Source of the DNA: an uncultured Campylobacter sp.
GTDB taxonomy: Bacteria; Campylobacterota; Campylobacteria; Campylobacterales; Campylobacteraceae
NCBI GenBank assembly: GCA_945873855.1
Contig: CAMCEN010000003.1
Coordinates: 62,001 to 126,000 of the forward strand
Length of the DNA: 64,000 nucleotides
Direction: 5' to 3'
The position numbers and the translations under genes were made by a program. The notes under the pieces are model-generated. The model searched no databases, was not told where the DNA came from, and saw nothing but the letters and a program-made list of their open reading frames with translations. The stretch's first letter is position 1. Each line of letters starts with the position of its first letter. Positions 53,585 to 62,210 of the stretch are shown one piece after another.

Positions 53585-54526
53585 ATGTATGACATCGCAA
53601 TAATCGGTGGCGGACCTTGTGGTATCGCTTCAGTAATCGAAGCAAAACACGCTGGATTAGCAAAAATCTTATTGCTAGAAAAAGGCGAAAATCACAGTCA
53701 AACTATCCGCAAGTTCTACAAAGACGGCAAACGCGTAGATAAAGAGTATAAAGGGCTTGATAGCACTACAAAAGGCTCAGTTGAGTTTTTTGATGGCACA
53801 AAAGAAAGCACGCTAAATTACTTTGATAAATTGCTTGATGAGGGCGAGTTTGAGGCGATTTTCAATGTTGAGGTTGAAAGTGTGAAAAAAAATGGCGATT
53901 ATTTTGAGATAACTACTTCAAAATCTGGCTTTAAAGCTAAAAATGTGGTGGTGGCAATCGGTCGCATGGGTAAGCCAAATAAGCCTGATTATAAAATTCC
54001 GCCTAGTATAATGAATCTTGTGAATTTTAATCTAAATAACTGTGGAAATGGCGAGAAAATCATCGTTGTAGGTGGTGGAAACTCAGCTGCTGAATACGCC
54101 TGCGAGCTTGGCAAATGTAATGATGTAACGCTATGCTACCGCAAAGAAAAGTTTACAAGACTAAATGATATAAATGAGGCTGCTGTTTATGAAAGCGAGA
54201 AAAATGGCAGCTTAAAGCTACTTCTTGGCACTGATATAAGCGAGCTTAGCAATGCTGATGGTAAGGTTTGTGTAAACTTCACTGATGGCAAAAGCGAGGT
54301 TTATGATAGAGCAATTTATGCAATCGGCGGCTCAACTCCTGTGGATTTTCTAGCAAAATGTGGAATTGAGATGAATGGCGAAGACCCTATCATTGATGAG
54401 CATTTTCAAACCACGACAAAAGGGCTATTTGTAGGCGGTGATATCGCTAGCAAAAAAGGTGGCTCAATCGTAGTTGCGCTAAATAACGCTCACACAATCA
54501 TAGATTACATAGTAAAAAATAAATAA
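53585..54526 (+). CDS. FAD/NAD(P)-dependent oxidoreductase, thioredoxin-reductase-like (YpdA type)
   Basis: 313 residues. Two nucleotide-binding motifs: IIGGGPCGIAS at residues 5-15 and VVGGGNSAAEYA near 160. The C-terminal GLFVGGDIASKKGGSIVVALNNA is typical of thioredoxin-reductase-like flavoproteins. The redox-active CxxC of true TrxB is absent. Related proteins act on bacillithiol disulfide or ferredoxin; the substrate here is unknown. It is divergent from proA. Confidence 0.82.
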   Translation: MYDIAIIGGGPCGIASVIEAKHAGLAKILLLEKGENHSQTIRKFYKDGKRVDKEYKGLDSTTKGSVEFFDGTKESTLNYFDKLLDEGEFEAIFNVEVESVKKNGDYFEITTSKSGFKAKNVVVAIGRMGKPNKPDYKIPPSIMNLVNFNLNNCGNGEKIIVVGGGNSAAEYACELGKCNDVTLCYRKEKFTRLNDINEAAVYESEKNGSLKLLLGTDISELSNADGKVCVNFTDGKSEVYDRAIYAIGGSTPVDFLAKCGIEMNGEDPIIDEHFQTTTKGLFVGGDIASKKGGSIVVALNNAHTIIDYIVKNK

Positions 54527-54533
54527 TGCTTTA

Positions 54534-54602
54534 AAATCTAGAATTCCTAGCTAGGAATTCTAGATTTGGCAGATTTTTTACTAGGAATTCTAGAATTCCT
54601 AC
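54534..54602. repeat. Palindrome cluster downstream of the flavoprotein gene
   Basis: A degenerate pair arranged head to head (54537-54565) and a perfect GGAATTCTAGAATTCC at 54584-54599. Confidence 0.8.
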
Positions 54603-54666
54603 TACTTTTATTTCTTGTTTTTTAAGCAAAATATTCATAAAATCGCAGTTTTTTTAAGGTAAGAAA

Positions 54667-55497
54667 ATGGAATATATTTTAAAAGTTAGTTGTGATGATG
54701 AAAAGGGGCTAATACTTCGCATTAGTGAAATAGTCGTAAAAAACGGGCTAAATTACCTTAGTACAAATGAGTTTGTTGACCACGAAAATCATAGATTTTA
54801 TATGCGAGCGGTTTTAGATGGAGAACTTGAGGTAAAGGGCTTTGTAAACACTCTGCTAGCCTTTTTGCCACGCTCGGCGCAGGTATTTTGCGAGGAGTCA
54901 AGGCGCAAAAATATAGTTGTCATGGCGACAAAAGAAAATCACTGCCTAGGTGATATTTTGATTAGAGAAAATAGCGGTGATTTAAACGCAAATGTGCTAG
55001 CTGTGGTGGCAAATCACGAAGACTTGCGCGAGTTTGCTAGCAAGTTTGATGTGCCATTTATCTGCGTACCAAGCGATGGAATGGGGCGAGAAGAACATGA
55101 AAAAATGGTGCTTAATGAGCTTAAAAAGTTTAATTTTGATTATCTTATTTTGGCAAAGTATATGAGAATTTTAAGTAGTGATTTTGTCTTAAACTACGAA
55201 GAAAAAATCATAAATATCCATCACTCATTTTTGCCAGCCTTTATCGGTGCAAATCCGTATAAACAAGCCTACGAGCGAGGTGTGAAAATCATAGGTGCTA
55301 CGGCGCATTTTGTAACTGAGTGCCTTGATGAAGGCCCCATCATCACCCAAGATGTGGTCTTAGTAAATCACGAAATGGACTGGCAAGATATGAGAAGAGC
55401 AGGGCGAAATATAGAAAAAGTGGTACTTACAAGGGCGCTTGATTTGGTTTTTGATGAGAGAGTATTCGTTCACAAAAACAAAACCGTGATATTCTAG
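54667..55497 (+). CDS. purU: Formyltetrahydrofolate deformylase
   Basis: 276 residues. An N-terminal ACT domain (about 1-75, VSCDDEKGLILRISEIV) precedes a formyl-transferase-like hydrolase domain with the catalytic Asn/His in NIHHSFLPAF, GATAHFVTECLDEGPII (Asp). It hydrolyses 10-formyl-THF to THF and formate, balancing one-carbon units and supplying formate, an electron donor for Campylobacter. A long hairpin element starts 8 bp past its stop. Confidence 0.94.
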   Translation: MEYILKVSCDDEKGLILRISEIVVKNGLNYLSTNEFVDHENHRFYMRAVLDGELEVKGFVNTLLAFLPRSAQVFCEESRRKNIVVMATKENHCLGDILIRENSGDLNANVLAVVANHEDLREFASKFDVPFICVPSDGMGREEHEKMVLNELKKFNFDYLILAKYMRILSSDFVLNYEEKIINIHHSFLPAFIGANPYKQAYERGVKIIGATAHFVTECLDEGPIITQDVVLVNHEMDWQDMRRAGRNIEKVVLTRALDLVFDERVFVHKNKTVIF

Positions 55498-55504
55498 GCT
55501 AGTT

Positions 55505-55632
55505 GGCAATTCGCCTTGCAGCACTATTATAAAAAAAGCCAGCTGCGTGCGCCCCCAGATGAACTATATGTTCTATCCCTGCGGCGCACTCGCTGCCTTT
55601 TGTCATACTAGCACCACAATGCTAGAATTGCC
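55505..55632. repeat. Long-hairpin element, copy B (downstream of purU)
   Basis: A 128-bp imperfect inverted repeat bounded by GGCAATTC and GAATTGCC. Paired blocks include GTGCGCC/GGCGCAC, GCCAGC with CGCTGCC, and AAAA/TTTT, around GATGAACTATATGTTCTATC. Outer ends (GCAATTCGyCTTGCA and TAGAATTGC) and centre are shared with copy A at 20802-20925. It is noncoding. Confidence 0.75.
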
Positions 55633-55634
55633 GT

Positions 55635-55797
55635 TTTCTAGGGAATTCTGGAATTCCTTGGGGAATTTTTTAGGGAATTCTAGATTTTTTAGGGAATTTT
55701 GGAATTTATTCTAGGGAATTTTAGAATTCCTTAGGGAATTCTGGAAAATTTTGCAGGGAATTTTGGAATTTATTCTAGGGAATTCTAGAATTCCGCA
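55635..55797. repeat. Palindrome array upstream of trmL
   Basis: About seven degenerate units, often AGGGAATTTTGGAATTTATTC-like with a TTGG or CTGG centre, ending in a perfect GGAATTCTAGAATTCC at 55779-55794, 16 bp before the trmL ATG. It leaves little room for a promoter, so trmL may be read from further upstream. Confidence 0.8.
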
Positions 55798-55810
55798 AAG
55801 AAAGCGAAAT

Positions 55811-56293
55811 ATGTTTAATATAGTTTTACTTGAACCACAGATTCACACAAACACAGGCTCAATAGGCAGAATGTGCGTAAATGCTAATTGCGTTTTGCAT
55901 CTTATTAAGCCCTTTGGTTTTATTATTGATGATAAGCATTTGCGCAGAGCTGGACTTGATTACTGGGCGAGGCTAGATGTGCGAATTTATGAGGATTTAA
56001 GCGAGTTTTATGCTAAAAATGCAGCCGCAAAAAAGCGCAGTTTTTTTGCTACGACAAAGACAGATACTCTATATTTTGAGGCTAGTTTTGAGCTTGGGGA
56101 TTATTTGTTTTTTGGCAGGGAGGATGCGGGGCTGCCTCTGGCCTTGCTAAAAGAAAATGAAAGCCGCTGTATAACAATACCTATGAGCCCTGAGGGTCGC
56201 TCGCTAAATCTGGCTACAAGCGTGGGAATTATTACTTATGAGGCAATTAGACAAAACTTTAAGCACTTTAATTTAAGAAAGAGTATAAAATGA
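55811..56293 (+). CDS. trmL: tRNA (cytidine/uridine-2'-O-)-methyltransferase TrmL
   Basis: 160 residues from the ATG at 55811 (AAAGAAAG before it). SPOUT fold: LLEPQIHTNTGSIGRMC at the N-terminus, FGREDAGLP and the knot region CITIPMSPEGRSLNLATSVGIITYE. It methylates the wobble-base ribose of tRNA-Leu isoacceptors. It overlaps the next gene by 4 bp (ATGA). An upstream in-frame start at 55751 would run through repeats and is rejected. Confidence 0.92.
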   Translation: MFNIVLLEPQIHTNTGSIGRMCVNANCVLHLIKPFGFIIDDKHLRRAGLDYWARLDVRIYEDLSEFYAKNAAAKKRSFFATTKTDTLYFEASFELGDYLFFGREDAGLPLALLKENESRCITIPMSPEGRSLNLATSVGIITYEAIRQNFKHFNLRKSIK

Positions 56294-57057
56294 GAATTTT
56301 AGTTTTAGCATTATTTTTTGTAAGCTTGCTTAGCGCAAAGATACTAATAGCAAGCTTTAATGTCCAAAATCTCTTTGATGATAAAACAGATGGCACTGAG
56401 TATGCTGATTTTAAAAAAGGTGGCAAAAAAAACTGGAATAAAGAAAAATATGAGAAAAAAATCGCTGCTGTCAGCAAGGATATAAAAGAAATTAACGCTG
56501 ATGTGATTTTGTTACTAGAGATAGAAAATGAGCGTGTGCTAAAAGAACTAGCTAGCCGCACAGGATATGAATATAGCGTATTTAGCAAAGGCAACGATAA
56601 AGCCCCAGTTGGCCTTGGCTATCTCTCAAAAAAACAAATTCTAAGCGTAAAAGAATACGCTGTGCCAAGAGTGAAAACTAGGCCGATTTTGCAAATTAAA
56701 GTGCGTGAGGCTGGACGCGAGCTAAATCTTTTTGGCGCGCATTTTCCAGCTATGAAAAACTCGCTAGAAAAAAGGCTAAATGCCGCAAAGACAATGCTAA
56801 GAGCAGTGCACGGAGTAAAAAATGCTATAATCTTGGGCGATCTTAATAGTAACTGGGATGATAAGTTTTTGCTAAAAGAGCTAAAAAATGACTATACAAG
56901 CATTTGGCAGTATAAAAAGGGCTGGAATTCATACAAAAGTGGCGGCACAATAGATCATATAATGATAAAAAATGACCTAGCGCGTGCTGTGAGTGCTGAT
57001 TTTTGGGTTTATAAAACTAAAAGCTCAGATCATAATGCTTTAATCGTGCAATTTTAA
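56290..57057 (+). CDS. Exported endonuclease/exonuclease/phosphatase (DNase I-like) family protein
   Basis: 255 residues with a signal peptide (about 1-16, SLLSA-K). EEP fold landmarks: IASFNVQNLFDD (metal Asn), LLEIENERVL (metal Glu), FGAHFPAM, ILGDLNSNWDD and the terminal SSDHNALIV (catalytic Asp-His). Members cleave DNA, RNA or phosphoinositides. The signal peptide points to a periplasmic or secreted nuclease, perhaps for scavenging nucleotides. It is coupled to trmL. Confidence 0.85.
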   Translation: MRILVLALFFVSLLSAKILIASFNVQNLFDDKTDGTEYADFKKGGKKNWNKEKYEKKIAAVSKDIKEINADVILLLEIENERVLKELASRTGYEYSVFSKGNDKAPVGLGYLSKKQILSVKEYAVPRVKTRPILQIKVREAGRELNLFGAHFPAMKNSLEKRLNAAKTMLRAVHGVKNAIILGDLNSNWDDKFLLKELKNDYTSIWQYKKGWNSYKSGGTIDHIMIKNDLARAVSADFWVYKTKSSDHNALIVQF

Positions 57058-57081
57058 AAATTGCGAAATTTTAAAAAAATT

Positions 57082-57090
57082 TGCTACAAT
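57082..57090 (+). promoter_or_regulatory. Extended -10 promoter of glyS
   Basis: TGCTACAAT 24 bp before the glyS ATG, partly overlapping the start of a longer in-frame reading that is therefore unlikely to be translated. Confidence 0.5.
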
Positions 57091-57114
57091 TTGCGATTTA
57101 AAAAAGGATTTGAT

Positions 57115-59133
57115 ATGAAAGTTTTGATTGAATTAGGTGTTGAAGAACTGCCTGCGTGGCCGTTTTTACGGGAGTTTGATAATATTTTACCAAAGTGGGA
57201 CGCAGCACTAGCTAAGCATAATTTCAAAGCTGATTTTAAGCTTGATTATACCCCAAGACGCATCGTGCTAAGTGGAGAACTAGCAGAGTTTGCCCCTGAT
57301 AAAGAAGTAGAAAACATAGGCGCACCAAAAAATGTAGCCCTTGATAGTGATGGCAAATGGAGCAAAGCAGCCCTTGCCTTTGCTAGTAAATGTGGTATTA
57401 GCGAGAGCGAACTAGCTTTTAAAGAAATAAAAGGCAAAGAAGTACTATATCACAAAAGCATAGCAAAGGGCGTTAGCCTAAAAAGCGTGCTTGCTAGCAT
57501 TATAGAGGATTTTGCACTTTCACTTAGCTTTGGTAAGACTATGCGCTGGGGCGATAAGGACTGCGCTTTTATCCGTCCACTGCGAAATTTAGTAGTGCTG
57601 CTTGATGATGAGTTACTAGAGTGCGAGCTTTTTGGGGTTTGCTCAAATAAAGCTACTTTTGTTCACAGAGATTTTGGCTATGATAAAGTGAGCTTTGATA
57701 CAGCAGCGCAGTATTTTGAAGTGCTAGAAAAAAATGCTGTGATTTTAAGCAGTGAAGAGAGAAAATCTAGAATTCTAGCGCAATTTGACGAGCTAGAAAA
57801 ACAAAGTGGGCTAAAAATAGAGCGTGATGCTGAGCTGCTAGCTGAGGTCGTAGCGATCACTGAGTATCCAAACGCTCATTTAGGAAGCTTTGATAAAGAG
57901 TTTTTAGAAGTACCAAAAGAAGTAATTATTACTTCAATGAAAGAAAATCAAAGGTATTTTGCCCTATTAAATAATGATGGTAGCCTAGCAAACCGCTTTG
58001 TAGTAGTGGCAAACTCTACTTCAAAAGACAGCGCGCTAATTGTAGCTGGTAATGAAAAAGTATTGCGTGCAAGACTTAGCGATGCGCAGTTTTTTTGGCA
58101 TAGTGATCTAAAAAATCCATTTAACGCCGAGAAGCTAAAAAATATAACCTACTTAGCAGGTCTAGGCTCAGTGTATGATAAAGAGCTTAGAGAGTGCGAA
58201 ATAAGCGCAGTTCTAGCTGATATTTACAGCAGTGAGCTAAAGGCTCTTGGTGCTAGCAAGGAGCTTTTAAAAGAAGCTATTATGCTCTCAAAAGCTGATC
58301 TTGCTACTGCTATGGTATATGAGTTTACCGACCTTCAAGGCATCATGGGTGGATACTACGCAAAGCATGCTGGCAAAAATGAGTTAATTTGTAAAGCAAT
58401 CACAGAGCAATACCTGCCAAATAGCGATGAGAGCGAGCTTCCTAGCAATGCTTTTAGCTCTGTTGTGGCAATGAGTGCCAAGCTTGATGCGCTTTTAGCT
58501 CTATTTAGTATAAATAAAATCCCAAGTGGTACAAAAGATCCGTATGCGTTGCGCCGTGCGGCTTTGGGTGTTATTAAAATTGCTTTAAAACTTGGTGTGA
58601 ACTTTGATATAAAAGAGCTTTTGGCAGCTTTAAGCAAAAATTATAAAAGCTTTGAGCTAGAGGCACTTTATGATTTCATCCTTGATAGACTTTATGCGCT
58701 TTATGAGATAAATCCTTCTATCATAAAAGCTTGTATAAACGCTGGTGTAAGTGACCTAGTCCAGCTTGATGCAAATATCCGTGCGCTTGATATAATCGTG
58801 CGTGCTGATGGTTTTGAGGTCTGGTTTGATACCTTTAAGAGACTTGCAAATATCCTAAAAGAGGCTAAAATCGGCTCAGTGGATGAGAGCTTGCTAGAAA
58901 ATGAGAGCGAAAAAGCGCTTTACTCTGCGTTTAGAGCTTGTAAGCTAGATTTTTCAAAGCCTAGCGAGTATTTAAACGAGCTTTTTGGCTTAAAAGGCTA
59001 TATTGATAGCTTCTTTGATAGAGTGATGATAAATGACCCTGATGAGCGCAAAAAGGCAAACCGCATTGCGTTAATTGGCGGTATTTATGAGGCTTTTATC
59101 AAAATCGCTGATATAAAAGAAATCTCTGCGTAA
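57115..59133 (+). CDS. glyS: Glycine--tRNA ligase beta subunit
   Basis: 672 residues from the ATG at 57115 (AAAAAAGGATTT ribosome site). Starts KVLIELGVEELPAWPF, contains TPRRIVLSG, the tRNA-recognition core with RYFALLNNDG, and the C-terminal anticodon-binding helices (DERKKANRIALIGGIY). With GlyQ (not in the window) it forms the alpha2beta2 bacterial glycyl-tRNA synthetase. The length is typical of Campylobacterota. Confidence 0.96.
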   Translation: MKVLIELGVEELPAWPFLREFDNILPKWDAALAKHNFKADFKLDYTPRRIVLSGELAEFAPDKEVENIGAPKNVALDSDGKWSKAALAFASKCGISESELAFKEIKGKEVLYHKSIAKGVSLKSVLASIIEDFALSLSFGKTMRWGDKDCAFIRPLRNLVVLLDDELLECELFGVCSNKATFVHRDFGYDKVSFDTAAQYFEVLEKNAVILSSEERKSRILAQFDELEKQSGLKIERDAELLAEVVAITEYPNAHLGSFDKEFLEVPKEVIITSMKENQRYFALLNNDGSLANRFVVVANSTSKDSALIVAGNEKVLRARLSDAQFFWHSDLKNPFNAEKLKNITYLAGLGSVYDKELRECEISAVLADIYSSELKALGASKELLKEAIMLSKADLATAMVYEFTDLQGIMGGYYAKHAGKNELICKAITEQYLPNSDESELPSNAFSSVVAMSAKLDALLALFSINKIPSGTKDPYALRRAALGVIKIALKLGVNFDIKELLAALSKNYKSFELEALYDFILDRLYALYEINPSIIKACINAGVSDLVQLDANIRALDIIVRADGFEVWFDTFKRLANILKEAKIGSVDESLLENESEKALYSAFRACKLDFSKPSEYLNELFGLKGYIDSFFDRVMINDPDERKKANRIALIGGIYEAFIKIADIKEISA

Positions 59134-59141
59134 ATTACACC

Positions 59142-59205
59142 TAGGAATTCTAGAATTCCTAAGAATTGTTATGAAATTTCACCTAGGAATTCTAGAATTC
59201 CTAGG
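59142..59205. repeat. Two perfect palindromes downstream of glyS
   Basis: GGAATTCTAGAATTCC occurs at 59144-59159 and 59186-59201. The second is flanked by CCTA and TAGG, extending it to a 24-bp perfect dyad. Both are preceded by a shared AATTTCACCTA-type sequence, suggesting duplication of a ~42-bp unit. Confidence 0.9.
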
Positions 59206-59357
59206 TCAAATTTTATTAAAATTGCCAAATCCTGTGAAAATATGTGAAAAAATCATTAATTTTTTCATAAATTCCGTTAATAAATCCGTGAAATTTTATA
59301 GAAATTTAAACATAAATAAGCTAAAATCTCCGCTCTAAATTAAAAGGATTGCTTATT

Positions 59358-60812
59358 ATGATAACTTGGATGCAAAAGCACAAGAAGTATCTTGTCATTA
59401 CTATTTGGGTAAGCACGATAGCTTTTGTGGGTGCTGGTTTTGTGGGCTGGGGAGCGTATGATTTTAACAAATCTCGTGCCACATCAGTAGCAAAAGTAGG
59501 AGATATAGATATCACCATGCAAAAGTTTCAAAGCGGATATTCTAGGCTTTATAGCTTTTATGCAAATAATCTTGGCAGAGATATAAGCGATGAAGAAGCC
59601 CAGCAATTGGGGCTAAAAGAAGCTGCTTTAAATAGCCTTATTCAAGAAAGTCTTTTGCTAAATTATGCTAGCGAGCTTGGACTTAGCGCAAATGATGATG
59701 AAGTCATAGCTGAGCTAGTAGCTACACCTAGCTTTCAAATAAATGGTGCTTTTGATGTTAAACAATATGAAAGTGTGCTAAAATCACTTCGCACAACACC
59801 TAGCGCATATGAAGCCGAGCTAAAAGACAAGCTTATTTTATCTAAGCTTTTTAGAGCATTTAACCTTAGCGCAAATGAGATTGATACCGAGCTAATAGCC
59901 GCTAATGCCTTATTAAATGATGAAATATCAGCAAAAATCATCACGGCATCTGTGATAGAAGTAAGCGAAGATGAACTAAAAGCAAACTGGGAGAAAAGCA
60001 AGGATTTATATCTTACTAGCCAAAAATACGAGCTTTTAAGCTACTTTATCCCAGCTAGCAAAGAAAATGCTAGTGATGAAAAACTAAAAGCCTTTTATGA
60101 AGAAAATCGTGGCGATTATAGAGATGGCGAAGATAAAATAATGAGCTTTGAGGATGCAAAACCTGCTCTTATAGCTGACTTTGCCCTAAAAAATGCTAAA
60201 CGAGCTGCCCTTGAAGAATATGTAAAAATCAAAAAAGGCGAGAGTAACGCAACTGCAAGTACTCTACTAATCTCAAATGAAGATAGCAAAAATCTAAATA
60301 TAGATGAGATAAAAAAAGCTAAAATCGGCGAGGTGCTAAAACCTATGGAGAGTGATGGCGGCTTTATGGTAGTAAAAGTTCAAAATATCATAAAACCACA
60401 GCCAAAAAGCTATGAAGAAGCAAAAGAGCAAGTAAAAGCCTCGGTCATGGCAAACAAAACCAAAAAAGCCCTAGAAGAAAGCGCAAAAACAGCTCTAAAT
60501 AACAAAGCTAACTTTAATCTAAGCGCAAAAGTATCAAAAAGCGATACTGAGATTTTAGGACTTAGCGCAGAAAATAGCGTAGCTCTTATAAATAAAATTT
60601 TCTCAAATAACGCAAAAGATGGCTATATCGTCTTTAATGATATGGCGGTAGCTTATGAAATAAAAAAGCAAAATTTGCTTGATGTTGAGAAATTTAACAC
60701 CTTTAAAATCGCTTTTAGTTCAAATGCTGCGGCTTTAAAAAACTCTCAGCTAGAAAATGGCTTATTAAGCTCTCTTGCTAAGAGATATAAAATTGAAAAG
60801 TATTATAAATAG
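59358..60812 (+). CDS. PpiD/SurA-like periplasmic chaperone, membrane-anchored
   Basis: 484 residues from the ATG at 59358 (AAAAGGATT before it). A single N-terminal helix (about 12-30, ending GWGAYDFN) anchors a periplasmic SurA_N-like chaperone domain (about 40-180). The middle (about 270-360) corresponds to the parvulin region but lacks a recognisable HILV-type active centre, as in the inactive parvulin of PpiD. It helps fold outer-membrane or secreted proteins leaving the Sec channel. It is followed by ftsA and ftsZ. Confidence 0.85.
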   Translation: MITWMQKHKKYLVITIWVSTIAFVGAGFVGWGAYDFNKSRATSVAKVGDIDITMQKFQSGYSRLYSFYANNLGRDISDEEAQQLGLKEAALNSLIQESLLLNYASELGLSANDDEVIAELVATPSFQINGAFDVKQYESVLKSLRTTPSAYEAELKDKLILSKLFRAFNLSANEIDTELIAANALLNDEISAKIITASVIEVSEDELKANWEKSKDLYLTSQKYELLSYFIPASKENASDEKLKAFYEENRGDYRDGEDKIMSFEDAKPALIADFALKNAKRAALEEYVKIKKGESNATASTLLISNEDSKNLNIDEIKKAKIGEVLKPMESDGGFMVVKVQNIIKPQPKSYEEAKEQVKASVMANKTKKALEESAKTALNNKANFNLSAKVSKSDTEILGLSAENSVALINKIFSNNAKDGYIVFNDMAVAYEIKKQNLLDVEKFNTFKIAFSSNAAALKNSQLENGLLSSLAKRYKIEKYYK

Positions 60813-60823
60813 AAAGGCAAATA

Positions 60824-62200
60824 GTGTCAGCTAAAATCTTAGGTATAGATATCGGCTCTACAAAGATATGCGCAGCAATGGCAGAGCTAAATGCCAGCAA
60901 CGAAGTATCTATTATAGCAGTAAGTTGTGCTGAGTCAAAAGGTATCAAAAAAGGCGAAATCAAAAACATAGAGCTAGCTGCAAGCTCTATCCAAACAGCG
61001 GTAAATGATGTACTTCGCATCGCTGGGACAAACTATAATAAAGTAATAGTATCTATTAACGGCAAATCAAAAAACCTTGATAGCAAGGGTATGGTAAATA
61101 TACCAAACAAAGATGTAACCATAAGCCAGATTGAAAGGCTAATGCAAGATTTGTGCTATAGAGCAAAGATAGAATATGAGTATGAAGCGATTCATGTGCT
61201 GCCTTATAACTTTAAGCTTGATGATCAAGATAATATCGAAGACCCGCTTGGTATGAGTGGTTCTCGCCTTGAAGTAGAAGCGCAGATAATCACAGTTCAA
61301 AGAGCAGCTGTAGTAAATCTGCGCAAAGCTATAGAAAAAGCAGGGCTAAGGGCTGATAATATCGTGCTTTGCGGCTATGCTAGCTCTATTGCTACTTTAA
61401 ATGAGGATGAAAAACAACTTGGAGCTGCACTTATTGATATAGGTGGTGCTACTTGTAATATGGTAATCCACGCAGGAAACTCTATCCGCTATAGTGATTT
61501 TTTGGGAGTGGGGTCTACGCTTATTACCACTGATCTCTCAGCCGCACTTCACACGCCAATTGCTAAGGCTGAGGAAGTAAAGATAAAATACGGCTCACTT
61601 CGCTCTAGGGTAGAGGGGCAAATAGACCTGCCTGATATCGGTGATGAGAATGCTAGTAGATCTGTATCTGTATCTATAGTCCAAGATGTCATCATGGCAA
61701 GAGTAGATGAGACTATGAGAATACTAGCTGAGATGCTTGGTAGCTCAAACTACAGACATCTTATCAGCGCAGGTGTGGTGCTAACTGGCGGTATGACAAA
61801 GATTGAGGGGCTTAGAGAAATCGCAACTCTTATCTTTGATCGCTTACCAGTTCGCATAGCTCGTCCTAGTGATATAGAAGGGCTTGATGATAGATTTAAA
61901 GAGCCCATGTATTCTTGTGCTATTGGTCTTTGCTTGTATGGAGCAGGGCATTTTACGCCTTATGAGATAGATAGTGAGCGCAAGATGCGCTACCATGGTG
62001 AGAGCGATGGTTTTGATGAAAATGGGCTTAGCCAGGGTGCCGAGTTTGCGGAGTTTGGTGATAATGAGCCGATGTTTGAAGAAACTGAGGTAAATGAGAG
62101 TTTGAATTTAAGAATAGAAAGCGAAGTGCCACAAAAAGTACAAAAAGCTAAAAATTATTGGACTGATAAAGTCATAAACAAAATTAAAAATTTATTTTAA
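60824..62200 (+). CDS. ftsA: Cell division protein FtsA
   Basis: 458 residues from a GTG start with GAAAGGC before it. Actin-like ATPase: phosphate 1 GIDIGSTKICAAM, phosphate 2 LIDIGGATCNMVIH, adenosine motif LTGGMTKIEGL. The C-terminal amphipathic helix (VINKIKNLF) docks to the membrane and tethers the Z-ring. About 60 residues of acidic linker precede that helix, longer than in E. coli. The stop is 10 bp before ftsZ. Confidence 0.96.
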   Translation: MSAKILGIDIGSTKICAAMAELNASNEVSIIAVSCAESKGIKKGEIKNIELAASSIQTAVNDVLRIAGTNYNKVIVSINGKSKNLDSKGMVNIPNKDVTISQIERLMQDLCYRAKIEYEYEAIHVLPYNFKLDDQDNIEDPLGMSGSRLEVEAQIITVQRAAVVNLRKAIEKAGLRADNIVLCGYASSIATLNEDEKQLGAALIDIGGATCNMVIHAGNSIRYSDFLGVGSTLITTDLSAALHTPIAKAEEVKIKYGSLRSRVEGQIDLPDIGDENASRSVSVSIVQDVIMARVDETMRILAEMLGSSNYRHLISAGVVLTGGMTKIEGLREIATLIFDRLPVRIARPSDIEGLDDRFKEPMYSCAIGLCLYGAGHFTPYEIDSERKMRYHGESDGFDENGLSQGAEFAEFGDNEPMFEETEVNESLNLRIESEVPQKVQKAKNYWTDKVINKIKNLF

Positions 62201-62210
62201 GGGGTGAAAA

